5,864 nt of DNA from an uncultured PS1 clade bacterium (GTDB lineage Bacteria > Pseudomonadota > Gammaproteobacteria > PS1 > Pseudothioglobaceae). Numbering within the stretch: position 1 is the first letter of the stretch; the number at the start of each line of letters is the position of its first letter. Shown in pieces: positions 1-5,297 of the stretch. A program made the position numbers and the translations under genes. The stretch covers positions 1-5,864 of the forward strand of contig CALFDA010000090.1 of the NCBI GenBank assembly GCA_937950605.1. The letters run 5' to 3'. The notes beneath the pieces are model-generated. The model had not been told where the DNA came from. It saw only the letters and a list, made by a program, of their open reading frames with translations, and searched no databases.

Positions 1-65
1 CTTTGCTTGATGGTAGGCGAATTTGGAATGAGAAAAACTTAGAAAATAACTTAGAGCAAATTTAA
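1..65 (+). CDS. 3' end of an unidentified protein gene (partial)
   Basis: Reading from base 3, a frame is open from the window edge to TAA at 63-65 and gives a 20-residue tail, LLDGRRIWNEKNLENNLEQI. The charged ending looks like a genuine C terminus rather than noise. The DGRRIW string faintly resembles the DGRN(L/I)(W/Y) string near the C terminus of UDP-glucose/GDP-mannose dehydrogenases, but this is too short to assign. The gene would converge on the eroded minus-strand methyltransferase that follows. It could also be a chance open stretch, because only 21 codons are visible. Confidence 0.35.
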   Translation, partial: LLDGRRIWNEKNLENNLEQI

Positions 66-71
66 TCTAAT

Positions 72-110
72 AGATGTCTTGAGATTTTTAGTTGCTACAG
101 ATGTCTTGAG
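72..110. repeat. 12-bp direct repeat AGATGTCTTGAG, two copies, 27-bp period
   Basis: AGATGTCTTGAG occurs at 72-83 and again, identical, at 99-110. The 27-bp period is a multiple of three, and in the minus frame that is open here both copies encode LKTS. This could be an old in-frame duplication within the tail of the decayed methyltransferase region or a decayed local duplication. The shorter word TGTCTTGAG also occurs at 1902-1910. Confidence 0.6.
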
Positions 111-125
111 TTTAGAGGTGGTGTT

Positions 126-146
126 GGGTTGGGTTGGGTTGGGGTT
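126..146 (+). repeat. GGGTT pentamer microsatellite with G-quadruplex potential
   Basis: Four G-tracts (126-128, 131-133, 136-138, 141-144) are separated by uniform TT loops, so the plus strand reads GGGTT three times and then GGGGTT. This satisfies the usual intramolecular G-quadruplex pattern of four runs of at least three G with short loops. It lies in otherwise very AT-rich sequence just beyond the recognisable end of the methyltransferase remnant. On the minus strand the tract is CCCAA repeated. Whether it folds or changes length in vivo is not known from sequence. Confidence 0.75.
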
Positions 147-152
147 GTTACA

Positions 153-679
153 TTTTAGGAAAGGGACTCTGGGGTTGTTTTTGGTTCTTGCCAATATTTT
201 TTTCATTTCTTCTTTTTCAAAAATATTTTTCTTATCTATGAATCATACTAACATTGCTTTTGCTTGTAATTTTTGTGTGTAATGCCACGCATACATATCA
301 CGAATTTCAAGTACTGCTTTCTCAACAAAAATAGCCATTCTATGTGATAACCTAGGTTGGCTAAAAGATAGAAAAAGCACCTATGTTTTAGAATTTTGAA
401 TAATTCTTCTGATGTCTTAAAACAAAACTTTTCAAGTTCAATCCCTTGTTTTGGGTCAAATGTCACTCCAAAGGAACCTCTCTACTGTGTTAGCTTTTTT
501 TGGTTGAATTATCTAATTTAGTTTTATCCCATCTATTGCTCATTCTATCAATAAAATAAGGAGGGGTTTGTTATTACACAGTCAATAGGATATTTTGGCA
601 GTTTTTTAATTCTGACAAAGCATCGCCACAATAAAATATCAGGGTTAAACTTTGTGTTGCCTTCAATAGTTTCTATCAT
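153..679 (-). pseudogene. Eroded, 3'-truncated site-specific DNA methyltransferase (N6-adenine/N4-cytosine type)
   Basis: No single frame is open, but conserved blocks follow each other in the correct order on the minus strand. The likely start is ATG at 679-677 (MIETIEGNTKFNPDI). Then YCGDALSELKN (633-601, another frame) and LPKYPIDCVITNP (601-563) give the typical hydrophobic strand leading into motif IV (D/N/S)PPY. PPYFIDRMSNRWDKTKLDN (564 downward, third frame) completes that motif. GVTFDPKQGIELEKF and SEELFKILK (from about 469) follow, then SFSQPRLSHRMAIFVEKAV, EIRDMYAWHY and QAKAM (to about 250). After an in-frame TGA at 245-243 comes FIDKKNIFEKEEMKKILART to about 153. From memory, intact relatives read FDPxQG, EExxRxLKPGGF, FSxxRxxHRMA, EIRDMLAW and QAKA, then continue into the target-recognition region and the AdoMet-binding FxGxG motif. 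I cannot find that C-terminal part, so the gene appears cut short as well as frameshifted at four or more places. Blocks and order are seen directly; family membership is pattern recognition. Confidence 0.72.
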
Positions 680-909
680 ACACTTACACGAAACATTCTA
701 TAGTCTTTCCACTAGTTTTTTGCAAGAAAATGCTTGACTTTTGTCAAACAAATCTTTTTTGATTTTGAAATAAAGTGTTTCATGTGTTGTGCGGTGTTCT
801 TAAAGTGCTTTTTTATCCAAAAACTTAGCAAATGGATAATTATTTTCTCGCCTAGTAAAAGCGCGTTATTTTTTCCTTAGTTCATAAAACAGAGCTTTTT
901 ATTTTAAAA
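680..909. other. AT-rich gene-poor stretch, possible further coding debris on minus strand
   Basis: No intact gene is visible on either strand. In the minus strand one frame runs from 865 to TAG at 700-698 with a single internal TAA (802-800). It reads NNYPFAKFLDKKAL, stop, EHRTTHETLYFKIKKDLF, then about 15 more residues ending KKLVERL. It is in the same frame as the methyltransferase start at 679, so it could be the degraded end of an upstream partner gene or an N-terminal extension. I do not recognise it, and in DNA this AT-rich a 33-codon open run is only weak evidence. Confidence 0.25.
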
Positions 910-934
910 GAATAGCAATTATTGTGTGCTATTC
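910..934. promoter_or_regulatory. 8-bp inverted repeat upstream of bioD
   Basis: GAATAGCA at 910-917 is the exact reverse complement of TGCTATTC at 927-934, with a 9-base spacer. The dyad sits about 20 bases before the first in-frame ATG of bioD, between bioD and the divergent methyltransferase remnant, where an operator would be expected. It does not match the BirA operator (TTGTAAACC with its inverted partner) or the BioR box as I know them. On the minus strand the stem is followed by TTTT, so a weak hairpin terminator is an alternative. Confidence 0.35.
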
Positions 935-978
935 ACCATTTTGTATTTACGCGCATGATGATGTTAAAATTACCGCCT

Positions 979-1617
979 ATGCGAGGATTATTTATCAGTG
1001 GTAGCAACACCAATGTTGGAAAAACATTTATTGCTAGTTATATTATTCAAGCACTTAACACAAAATACCATGTCGCAGTAAGAAAACCAATTGAAAGTAA
1101 TTGCACAAAAATCAATAATGGGTTGTTGCCAAAAGATGCAATATTGTTAAGTAGTGTTTGCAAGACTCCTGAACCAATTGATGTGGTTTGTCGCTTTAAG
1201 CTTGAAGCTTGTGCGAGTGGCGAAAAAGCCAGTGCAAAACAAGGATTAGACATTACACTTCAAGATTTAATTGACGCATCACAACCAAACAATAGCGATG
1301 ATTTTATGGTGATTGAAGGTTCGGGAGGGCTGTATTCACCCATTGCAAAGCAATCATTAAACATTGATTTTGCTGTTGCTATTGGTTTGCCAGTTGTTAT
1401 TGTTGTTAAGGACGAACTAGGTGCGGTTAATCAGGCGTTACTCAGTGTAGAAGCTGCCAAAAAACATCAACTTAAAATTGCGATGTTGGTACTAAATCAA
1501 ATCAACCCTAACCATTTAGAAAATGATAAAGCACTTAATGCTTACACAGAAGCTACTGTGGTAGTTTTCAACAAGAATAATATGATGGATTTTAGTGCCA
1601 AAATTTTGGCATTATAG
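979..1617 (+). CDS. bioD: ATP-dependent dethiobiotin synthetase BioD
   Basis: This cytosolic enzyme closes the ureido ring of 7,8-diaminononanoate with CO2 and ATP to give dethiobiotin, the penultimate step of biotin synthesis. Numbering from ATG 979 (212 aa; E. coli BioD is about 225): P-loop GSNTNVGKT at 8-16, RKPIESNC at 35-42 corresponding to the family's KPxxSG segment, and IEGSGGLYSPI at 112-122 corresponding to VEGAGG. LPVVIVV and LNQINP match the later core strand and nucleotide-base region. I chose ATG 979 because MRGLFISGSNTNVGKT matches the usual BioD N terminus. In-frame ATGs at 955, 958 and 961, or TTG 922, would add up to 19 residues, and none has a clear Shine-Dalgarno. The second Gly/Ser-type position of KPxxSG is Asn here. 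No other biotin gene lies within the window, so bioD appears to be a single-gene unit. Confidence 0.93.
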   Translation: MRGLFISGSNTNVGKTFIASYIIQALNTKYHVAVRKPIESNCTKINNGLLPKDAILLSSVCKTPEPIDVVCRFKLEACASGEKASAKQGLDITLQDLIDASQPNNSDDFMVIEGSGGLYSPIAKQSLNIDFAVAIGLPVVIVVKDELGAVNQALLSVEAAKKHQLKIAMLVLNQINPNHLENDKALNAYTEATVVVFNKNNMMDFSAKILAL

Positions 1618-1769
1618 AAAATGACTCTATCTCACATCATTTTTTGATTAGAGGCAGATAGTTTTACGAAAAAGCTTAAAAATAGCTGTATTTTTATCAA
1701 AAATAGAATCTTTAAAAACATTTTTACAATTTTGAAAAAAATGAGTCTTTTTAAGTTTTAGGCGTTGTG

Positions 1770-1784
1770 TTTTGAGGCTCAAAA
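1770..1784. repeat. Palindrome TTTTGAG-G-CTCAAAA
   Basis: Arms at 1770-1776 and 1778-1784 are exact reverse complements around one central base. It is too tight to be a good terminator hairpin and has no following T-run, so a protein-binding palindrome or a chance dyad is more likely. Read on the minus strand it gives TTTTTGAGCCTCAAAA, related to the two plus-strand motifs at 1888-1917. Confidence 0.4.
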
Positions 1785-1887
1785 ACCAATGTTAGCAAAA
1801 TCCAAAAGTGTATATGTATTAAAAAAATCATTATGTAAATTTATATTTAACAACAAAAGTAAAATTTGCTATAAATTTTTGTAAATA

Positions 1888-1917
1888 GAGCCTCTAAAAG
1901 TTGTCTTGAGCCTAAAA
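1888..1917 (+). repeat. Direct repeat GAGCCT(CT)AAAAG, two copies
   Basis: GAGCCTCTAAAAG at 1888-1900 is followed after 7 bases by GAGCCTAAAAG at 1908-1918, the second copy lacking two bases. With the inverted version at 1770-1784 this makes three copies of a GAGCCT-A-rich motif in about 150 bases upstream of the petABC promoter. They may be binding sites for a regulator or remains of a decayed repeat; the sequence does not decide. Confidence 0.4.
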
Positions 1918-1931
1918 GAATCTGAAATAAG

Positions 1932-1962
1932 TTAATTAGTTAAAACCAATATACATTATAAT
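1932..1962 (+). promoter_or_regulatory. Candidate sigma-70 promoter for petABC
   Basis: A perfect TATAAT is at 1957-1962, about 48 bases before the petA ATG. The -35 is weak: TTAATT at 1932-1937 (19-bp spacer) or TTAGTT at 1936-1941 (15-bp spacer). Transcription would start near 1969 and give a leader of about 40 bases. Position upstream of a three-gene operon supports it, but in AT-rich DNA a TATAAT can arise by chance. Confidence 0.42.
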
Positions 1963-2009
1963 CGTCAGTTTTTAATTCATATTTTTCACAAAAAAGGAAG
2001 AATGATCTT

Positions 2010-2645
2010 ATGTCAGAACAAGCAATAGACCTTAAGAAAAGGCGCTTTCTAACGGGTGCAACAAGTGTGGTTGGCGCAGTTGGCGTTGGCTTCGTCGCGT
2101 GGCCGTTTTTATCCACTTGGAGTCCATCTGCTAAAGCAAAGGCGGCAGGTGCGCCTATTGATGTTGATATTTCTAAATTAGAACATGGGCAATTAGTGCG
2201 TGTACTTTATCGTAAAAGACCTGTTTGGGTCTTCAGGCGTGATGCTACAGCTATAGATGACTTAAAGACTTTGAATCAGGAATTATTGGCTGACCCTCAT
2301 AGTAAAGAAAATCAACAACCTGCTTATGCTAAAAACATACATCGCTCAATCAAATCAGAGGTTGCGGTGCTTGAAGGTGTTTGTACACACTTAGGTTGCT
2401 CACCAACCTACCGACCAGAGATTGGTGCGGCTGACTTAGGCGGAGACGCTTGGAAAGGCGGTTTCTACTGCCCATGTCATGGTTCAAAATTTGATTTAGC
2501 AGGTCGTGTTTATGCAGGTGATCCAGCACCTACTAATTTGGTGGTGCCAAAATATCATTTCATATCAGATACGCTTATTAGAATCGGCGTTAGTCCAGAT
2601 GCGCATGAAGTGAAGCCTATTTTCAAATCTAACAAACTAACATAA
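2010..2645 (+). CDS. petA: Ubiquinol-cytochrome c reductase, Rieske iron-sulfur subunit
   Basis: This is the Rieske subunit of cytochrome bc1 (complex III), carrying one electron from ubiquinol at the Qo site to cytochrome c1 on the periplasmic side. The protein has 211 residues. The N terminus has a KKRRFLTG string (9-16) followed by a hydrophobic segment (about 17-37), the uncleaved Tat-type signal anchor usual for this protein. The 2Fe-2S ligands are in CTHLGC (125-130: C125, H127) and CPCHGS (154-159: C154, H157); C130 and C156 are the disulfide pair. The Pro loop is GDPAPTNL (170-177). Start ATG 2010 has a good Shine-Dalgarno (AAGGAAG, 1994-2000) 9 bases upstream. It is the first gene of petABC, with petB starting 4 bases after its stop. 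Aligned on the FL of the Tat consensus RRxFL, the pair is K10-R11 rather than RR. Confidence 0.97.
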   Translation: MSEQAIDLKKRRFLTGATSVVGAVGVGFVAWPFLSTWSPSAKAKAAGAPIDVDISKLEHGQLVRVLYRKRPVWVFRRDATAIDDLKTLNQELLADPHSKENQQPAYAKNIHRSIKSEVAVLEGVCTHLGCSPTYRPEIGAADLGGDAWKGGFYCPCHGSKFDLAGRVYAGDPAPTNLVVPKYHFISDTLIRIGVSPDAHEVKPIFKSNKLT

Positions 2646-2649
2646 TACT

Positions 2650-3873
2650 ATGGATAATAATAAAAATTGGATTGACCAAAGATTCCCACTAACTAAAGTG
2701 TGGAATGAGCATTTGGCAGAATACTACGCACCAAGAAACTTTAATTTTTGGTATTTCTTTGGTTCATTAGCTACTTTAGTGTTGGTAATGCAAATTGTTA
2801 CTGGCATTTTTTTAACAATGCACTTTAAACCTGAAGAAACGATGGCTTTTGCATCTGTTGAGTACATCATGCGTGATGTTAATTGGGGTTGGCTGATTCG
2901 CTACATGCACTCAACAGGTGCATCAGCGTTTTTTATTATCATTTACTTACATATGTATCGCGGACTGCTTTATGGTTCCTATAAGGCACCACGCGAGCTC
3001 ATTTGGATTATAGGGGTGATAATTTATATTGCGCTGATGGCTGAAGCCTTTATGGGGTACGTTTTGCCGTGGGGGCAGATGTCTTATTGGGGGGCACAAG
3101 TAATTATCTCACTATTTGGTTCCGTGCCAATAATTGGTCCTGACTTGCTGGTGTGGATTTTAGGTGATTATGCAGTGGGTGATCCCGCGTTAAACCGCTT
3201 TTTTTCACTACATGTTGTTGCATTGCCACTTATTTTAGTAGTGTTGGTATTCTTGCATATCGTAGCGTTGCACACTGTTGGCTCAAATAATCCAGATGGT
3301 ATTGAAATTAAGAAAAACAAGGATAAAAACGGTATTCCAAAAGATGGTATCCCTTTTCATCCATACTATAGTGTTAAAGATGTTGTTGGTATAGTAGTGT
3401 TCTTGATGATTTTCTCAGCGGTGATATTCTTCTCACCAGCGTTAAATGGTTACTTTTTAGAGCACGCAAACTTTGTGGAAGCTAATCCACTGAAAACCCC
3501 CGTACATATCGCGCCACTTTGGTATTTAACACCTTTTTATTCAGTATTAAGAGCGATTCCGCCAATGTTTGGTTCTCAATTCCCAGGCGTTATAATGATG
3601 TTTGCGGCATTGCTTATTTTATTCGCATTGCCGTGGTTAGACCGTGCTAAGGTAAAATCAATTCGCTATCGCTCATACCACTATAAAATTGCGTTGGGTG
3701 TTTTTGTGGTGAGTTTTATTTGGCTGGGTTATTTAGGTACGCAGCCAGTAACACCAATGAACGCCATTTTGGCGCGTATATTTACTGTCGCTTATTTTGC
3801 TTTCTTTATTCTAATGCCTTGGTTTACATCTATCGGAAAAACCAAGCCTGTACCTGAAAGAACAACGGAGTAG
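2650..3873 (+). CDS. petB: Ubiquinol-cytochrome c reductase, cytochrome b subunit
   Basis: This membrane subunit carries hemes bL and bH and forms the Qo and Qi sites, where the Q cycle translocates protons. At 407 residues it is full-length for the proteobacterial, unsplit form (about eight membrane helices, both N- and C-terminal domains in one chain). Heme ligands are visible in helix B (H87 in RYMHSTG and H101 in YLHMYRG) and helix D (H188 in FFSLH and H203 in FLHIVALH). The helix D pair is separated by 14 residues, not the 13 of mitochondrial and alphaproteobacterial proteins. GYVLPWGQMSYWGA (136-149) is the conserved cd1 region at Qo. The Qo 'PEWY' motif reads PLWY (289-292), so the usual Glu is Leu; TPFYSVLRAIP follows as expected. 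No clear Shine-Dalgarno precedes ATG 2650, so translation is probably coupled to petA, 4 bases upstream. Confidence 0.97.
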   Translation: MDNNKNWIDQRFPLTKVWNEHLAEYYAPRNFNFWYFFGSLATLVLVMQIVTGIFLTMHFKPEETMAFASVEYIMRDVNWGWLIRYMHSTGASAFFIIIYLHMYRGLLYGSYKAPRELIWIIGVIIYIALMAEAFMGYVLPWGQMSYWGAQVIISLFGSVPIIGPDLLVWILGDYAVGDPALNRFFSLHVVALPLILVVLVFLHIVALHTVGSNNPDGIEIKKNKDKNGIPKDGIPFHPYYSVKDVVGIVVFLMIFSAVIFFSPALNGYFLEHANFVEANPLKTPVHIAPLWYLTPFYSVLRAIPPMFGSQFPGVIMMFAALLILFALPWLDRAKVKSIRYRSYHYKIALGVFVVSFIWLGYLGTQPVTPMNAILARIFTVAYFAFFILMPWFTSIGKTKPVPERTTE

Positions 3874-3877
3874 ACCA

Positions 3878-4567
3878 ATGAAAAAATTATTATTAACAAC
3901 AATATCTGTTTTAGCAGGCATAGCAGTTTCATTCAATGTTTTGGCTGCAGTTTCGGGTGTACATTTAGATTCTGCAAACACTGATATCCGTGACCAAAAA
4001 TCATTGCAAAATGGTGCAAAGTTGTTCATGGAATATTGTTTGGGATGTCATTCAATTTCATTTATGCGTTACAACCGTATCGGGGAAGACCTCAATATGT
4101 CTGATGCTGATGTAAAAGAAAACTTAATGTTTAACGCCGAAAAAGCTGGCGCCCCTATTGTTTCGTCTATGTCTAAGGGGGGTGCGATTAAATGGTTTGG
4201 TGCAGCGCCATCAGACCTGTCTTTAGTTGCACGCTCAAGGGGGACAGACTGGATTTATACCTACTTGCGTAGTTTTCATGCAGATGATGCTCGTCCATTC
4301 GGCGTAAACAACAAGGTTTTAATTAACGCTTCTATGCCTGATGTTTTATGGGAGCTTAAAAAAACCAAATCAGCAGGGGAATTTGATAATGATGTTAGAG
4401 ACATTACTAATTTCCTAGATTATGTTAGTGAACCAGCTAAATTAGTGCGTGTTGATTTAGGTTATAAGGTGTTAGGCTTTTTGTTAATTTTGCTTATTCT
4501 TTCTTATCTAATGAAAAATGAATACTGGAAAGATGTGAAGTACGGCAAATGGCGTGCTAAAGACTAA
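3878..4567 (+). CDS. petC: Ubiquinol-cytochrome c reductase, cytochrome c1 subunit
   Basis: This is cytochrome c1 of complex III, which takes the electron from the Rieske protein and passes it to soluble cytochrome c in the periplasm. The protein has 229 residues. A Sec signal peptide (1-23) ends in VLA before A24. The covalent heme site is CLGCH (54-58). The region RSRGTDWIYTYLRSF (119-133) and NASMPDVLWEL (150-160) are typical of bacterial c1, with M153 the expected axial ligand. One C-terminal membrane anchor spans about 193-212 (GFLLILLILSYL), followed by a charged cytoplasmic tail. GGAG at 3867-3870, inside the end of petB, is a well-placed Shine-Dalgarno 7 bases before ATG 3878. It is the last gene of the operon; a terminator follows 24 bases after its stop. 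Confidence 0.97.
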   Translation: MKKLLLTTISVLAGIAVSFNVLAAVSGVHLDSANTDIRDQKSLQNGAKLFMEYCLGCHSISFMRYNRIGEDLNMSDADVKENLMFNAEKAGAPIVSSMSKGGAIKWFGAAPSDLSLVARSRGTDWIYTYLRSFHADDARPFGVNNKVLINASMPDVLWELKKTKSAGEFDNDVRDITNFLDYVSEPAKLVRVDLGYKVLGFLLILLILSYLMKNEYWKDVKYGKWRAKD

Positions 4568-4591
4568 TCATTTTTAATTTTCTGATACGCC

Positions 4592-4630
4592 AAACAGTGC
4601 TATTGTTAATAGCACTGTTTTTTTATTTTT
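4592..4630 (+). terminator. Strong intrinsic terminator of petABC
   Basis: AAACAGTGCTATT (4592-4604) pairs perfectly with AATAGCACTGTTT (4608-4620), a 13-bp stem with a three-base GTT loop. It runs straight into a T-rich tract (4618-4630, interrupted by one A at 4625). It lies 24 bases past petC and 18 bases before sspA. On the minus strand the stem is preceded by the A-tract only, so it acts in the plus direction. Confidence 0.92.
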
Positions 4631-4647
4631 AAGATTGTTTTTTCAAA

Positions 4648-5286
4648 ATGTTAAGCAAACCAACTCCATTTTCGACTATTCTTTACTCTTCTGCCACAGA
4701 CATGGAATCACATGCAGTACGCTTTATTATGGCAGAAAAGAACATTGAAAGAGAAATTGCCAATATCAGAACTAAAACTACAGAAATTCCTGAAGAAATT
4801 CTAGACCTAACGCCCTATCCAGTTCTACCGACGCTGTTTGACCGTGGCGTTGTTCTGTATGATCTTTCTGTTATTATGGAATATTTGGACGAACGCTTTC
4901 CATTTCCATCATTGTTGCCTGTTGACCCTATTGAAAAATCAGAAAAACGTTTGCTGATTTTTAGGTTTACACGTGATACTAATAATTGGTTTCAATTGGC
5001 AAATATCATTGAAACTGGCGCAAAAAGAGAGGCTGAAGAAGCAAGAAAAACCCTTAAAAGTAGCTTAATTGAATTAGTACCTTTGTTTGCACATCAGCCT
5101 TTCTTTAAGAGCAATGAGATGACGATTGTTGATGCTTGTTTAGCGGTATTACTATGGAGATTAAAAAAATTTGGTATTGATTTAGGCACACCTGGAAAGG
5201 CGGTCACCGATTATGCACAACGCTTATTTGCAAAAGAAAGTTTCAAAGAAAGTTTAACTGATTGTGAGAAAGAGTATAATGCCTAA
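4648..5286 (+). CDS. sspA: Stringent starvation protein A, GST-fold RNA polymerase-associated protein
   Basis: SspA binds RNA polymerase and modulates transcription in starvation and acid stress in E. coli. The protein has 212 residues, matching the E. coli length. The thioredoxin-like N domain spans about 9-86: LYSSATDMESHAVRF, then the cis-Pro segment PYPVLPTLFDRG (56-67) and VIMEYLDERFPFP (75-87). The all-helical C domain follows (about 92-212), with VDACLAVLLWRLKKFGIDL. The GST glutathione-binding E-S pair is D72-L73 here, which fits a non-enzymatic GST fold. The surface patch read as PHP in E. coli SspA (84-86) is PFP here (85-87). ATG 4648 lacks a Shine-Dalgarno (preceding sequence is TTTTTTCAAA), yet the domain needs residues close to it, so it is probably right. 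sspB follows 11 bases after the stop, making sspAB one unit. Confidence 0.94.
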   Translation: MLSKPTPFSTILYSSATDMESHAVRFIMAEKNIEREIANIRTKTTEIPEEILDLTPYPVLPTLFDRGVVLYDLSVIMEYLDERFPFPSLLPVDPIEKSEKRLLIFRFTRDTNNWFQLANIIETGAKREAEEARKTLKSSLIELVPLFAHQPFFKSNEMTIVDACLAVLLWRLKKFGIDLGTPGKAVTDYAQRLFAKESFKESLTDCEKEYNA

Positions 5287-5297
5287 GGTTTGTTACA

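Larger units (their letters stand above)
1618..1931. other. Non-coding AT-rich spacer between bioD and petA
   Basis: No gene on either strand: the longest open stretches are short, low-complexity K/L/F-rich runs. No convincing intrinsic terminator for bioD is present; CTATCT (1626-1631) and AGATAG (1656-1661) are complementary but far apart and lack a proper T-run. The spacer does hold three related GAGCCT motifs, described separately, and leads into the petABC promoter region. Confidence 0.6.

Noticed and set aside
72..146. CRISPR or telomere-like array
   Set aside because: The 12-bp repeat has only two copies and the GGGTT tract has four pentamers with no spacers. Neither fits a CRISPR array, and the flanking genes are ordinary chromosomal ones.
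79..282. Plus-strand open frame of 67 codons, including the GGGTT tract
   Set aside because: Composition is low-complexity (L, F, G, V), there is no ribosome-binding site, and it lies antisense to the methyltransferase remnant, which explains the sequence better.
248..466. Minus-strand frame of 72 codons as a stand-alone gene
   Set aside because: It starts at GTG inside a conserved FDPKQG block and switches into nonsense where the neighbouring frame picks up the conserved SQPRLSHRMA block. It is one fragment of the pseudogene. I first considered an IS4-type transposase C terminus, but the neighbouring blocks fit a methyltransferase.
1047..1253. Minus-strand frame inside bioD
   Set aside because: It is antisense to a clearly conserved bioD and has no recognisable content.
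1621..1664. Possible terminator after bioD (CTATCT with AGATAG)
   Set aside because: The arms are only 6 bp, the loop is over 20 bases, and no uninterrupted T-run follows.
3811..4029. Minus-strand frame across the petB/petC junction
   Set aside because: It is the shadow of two strongly conserved genes.
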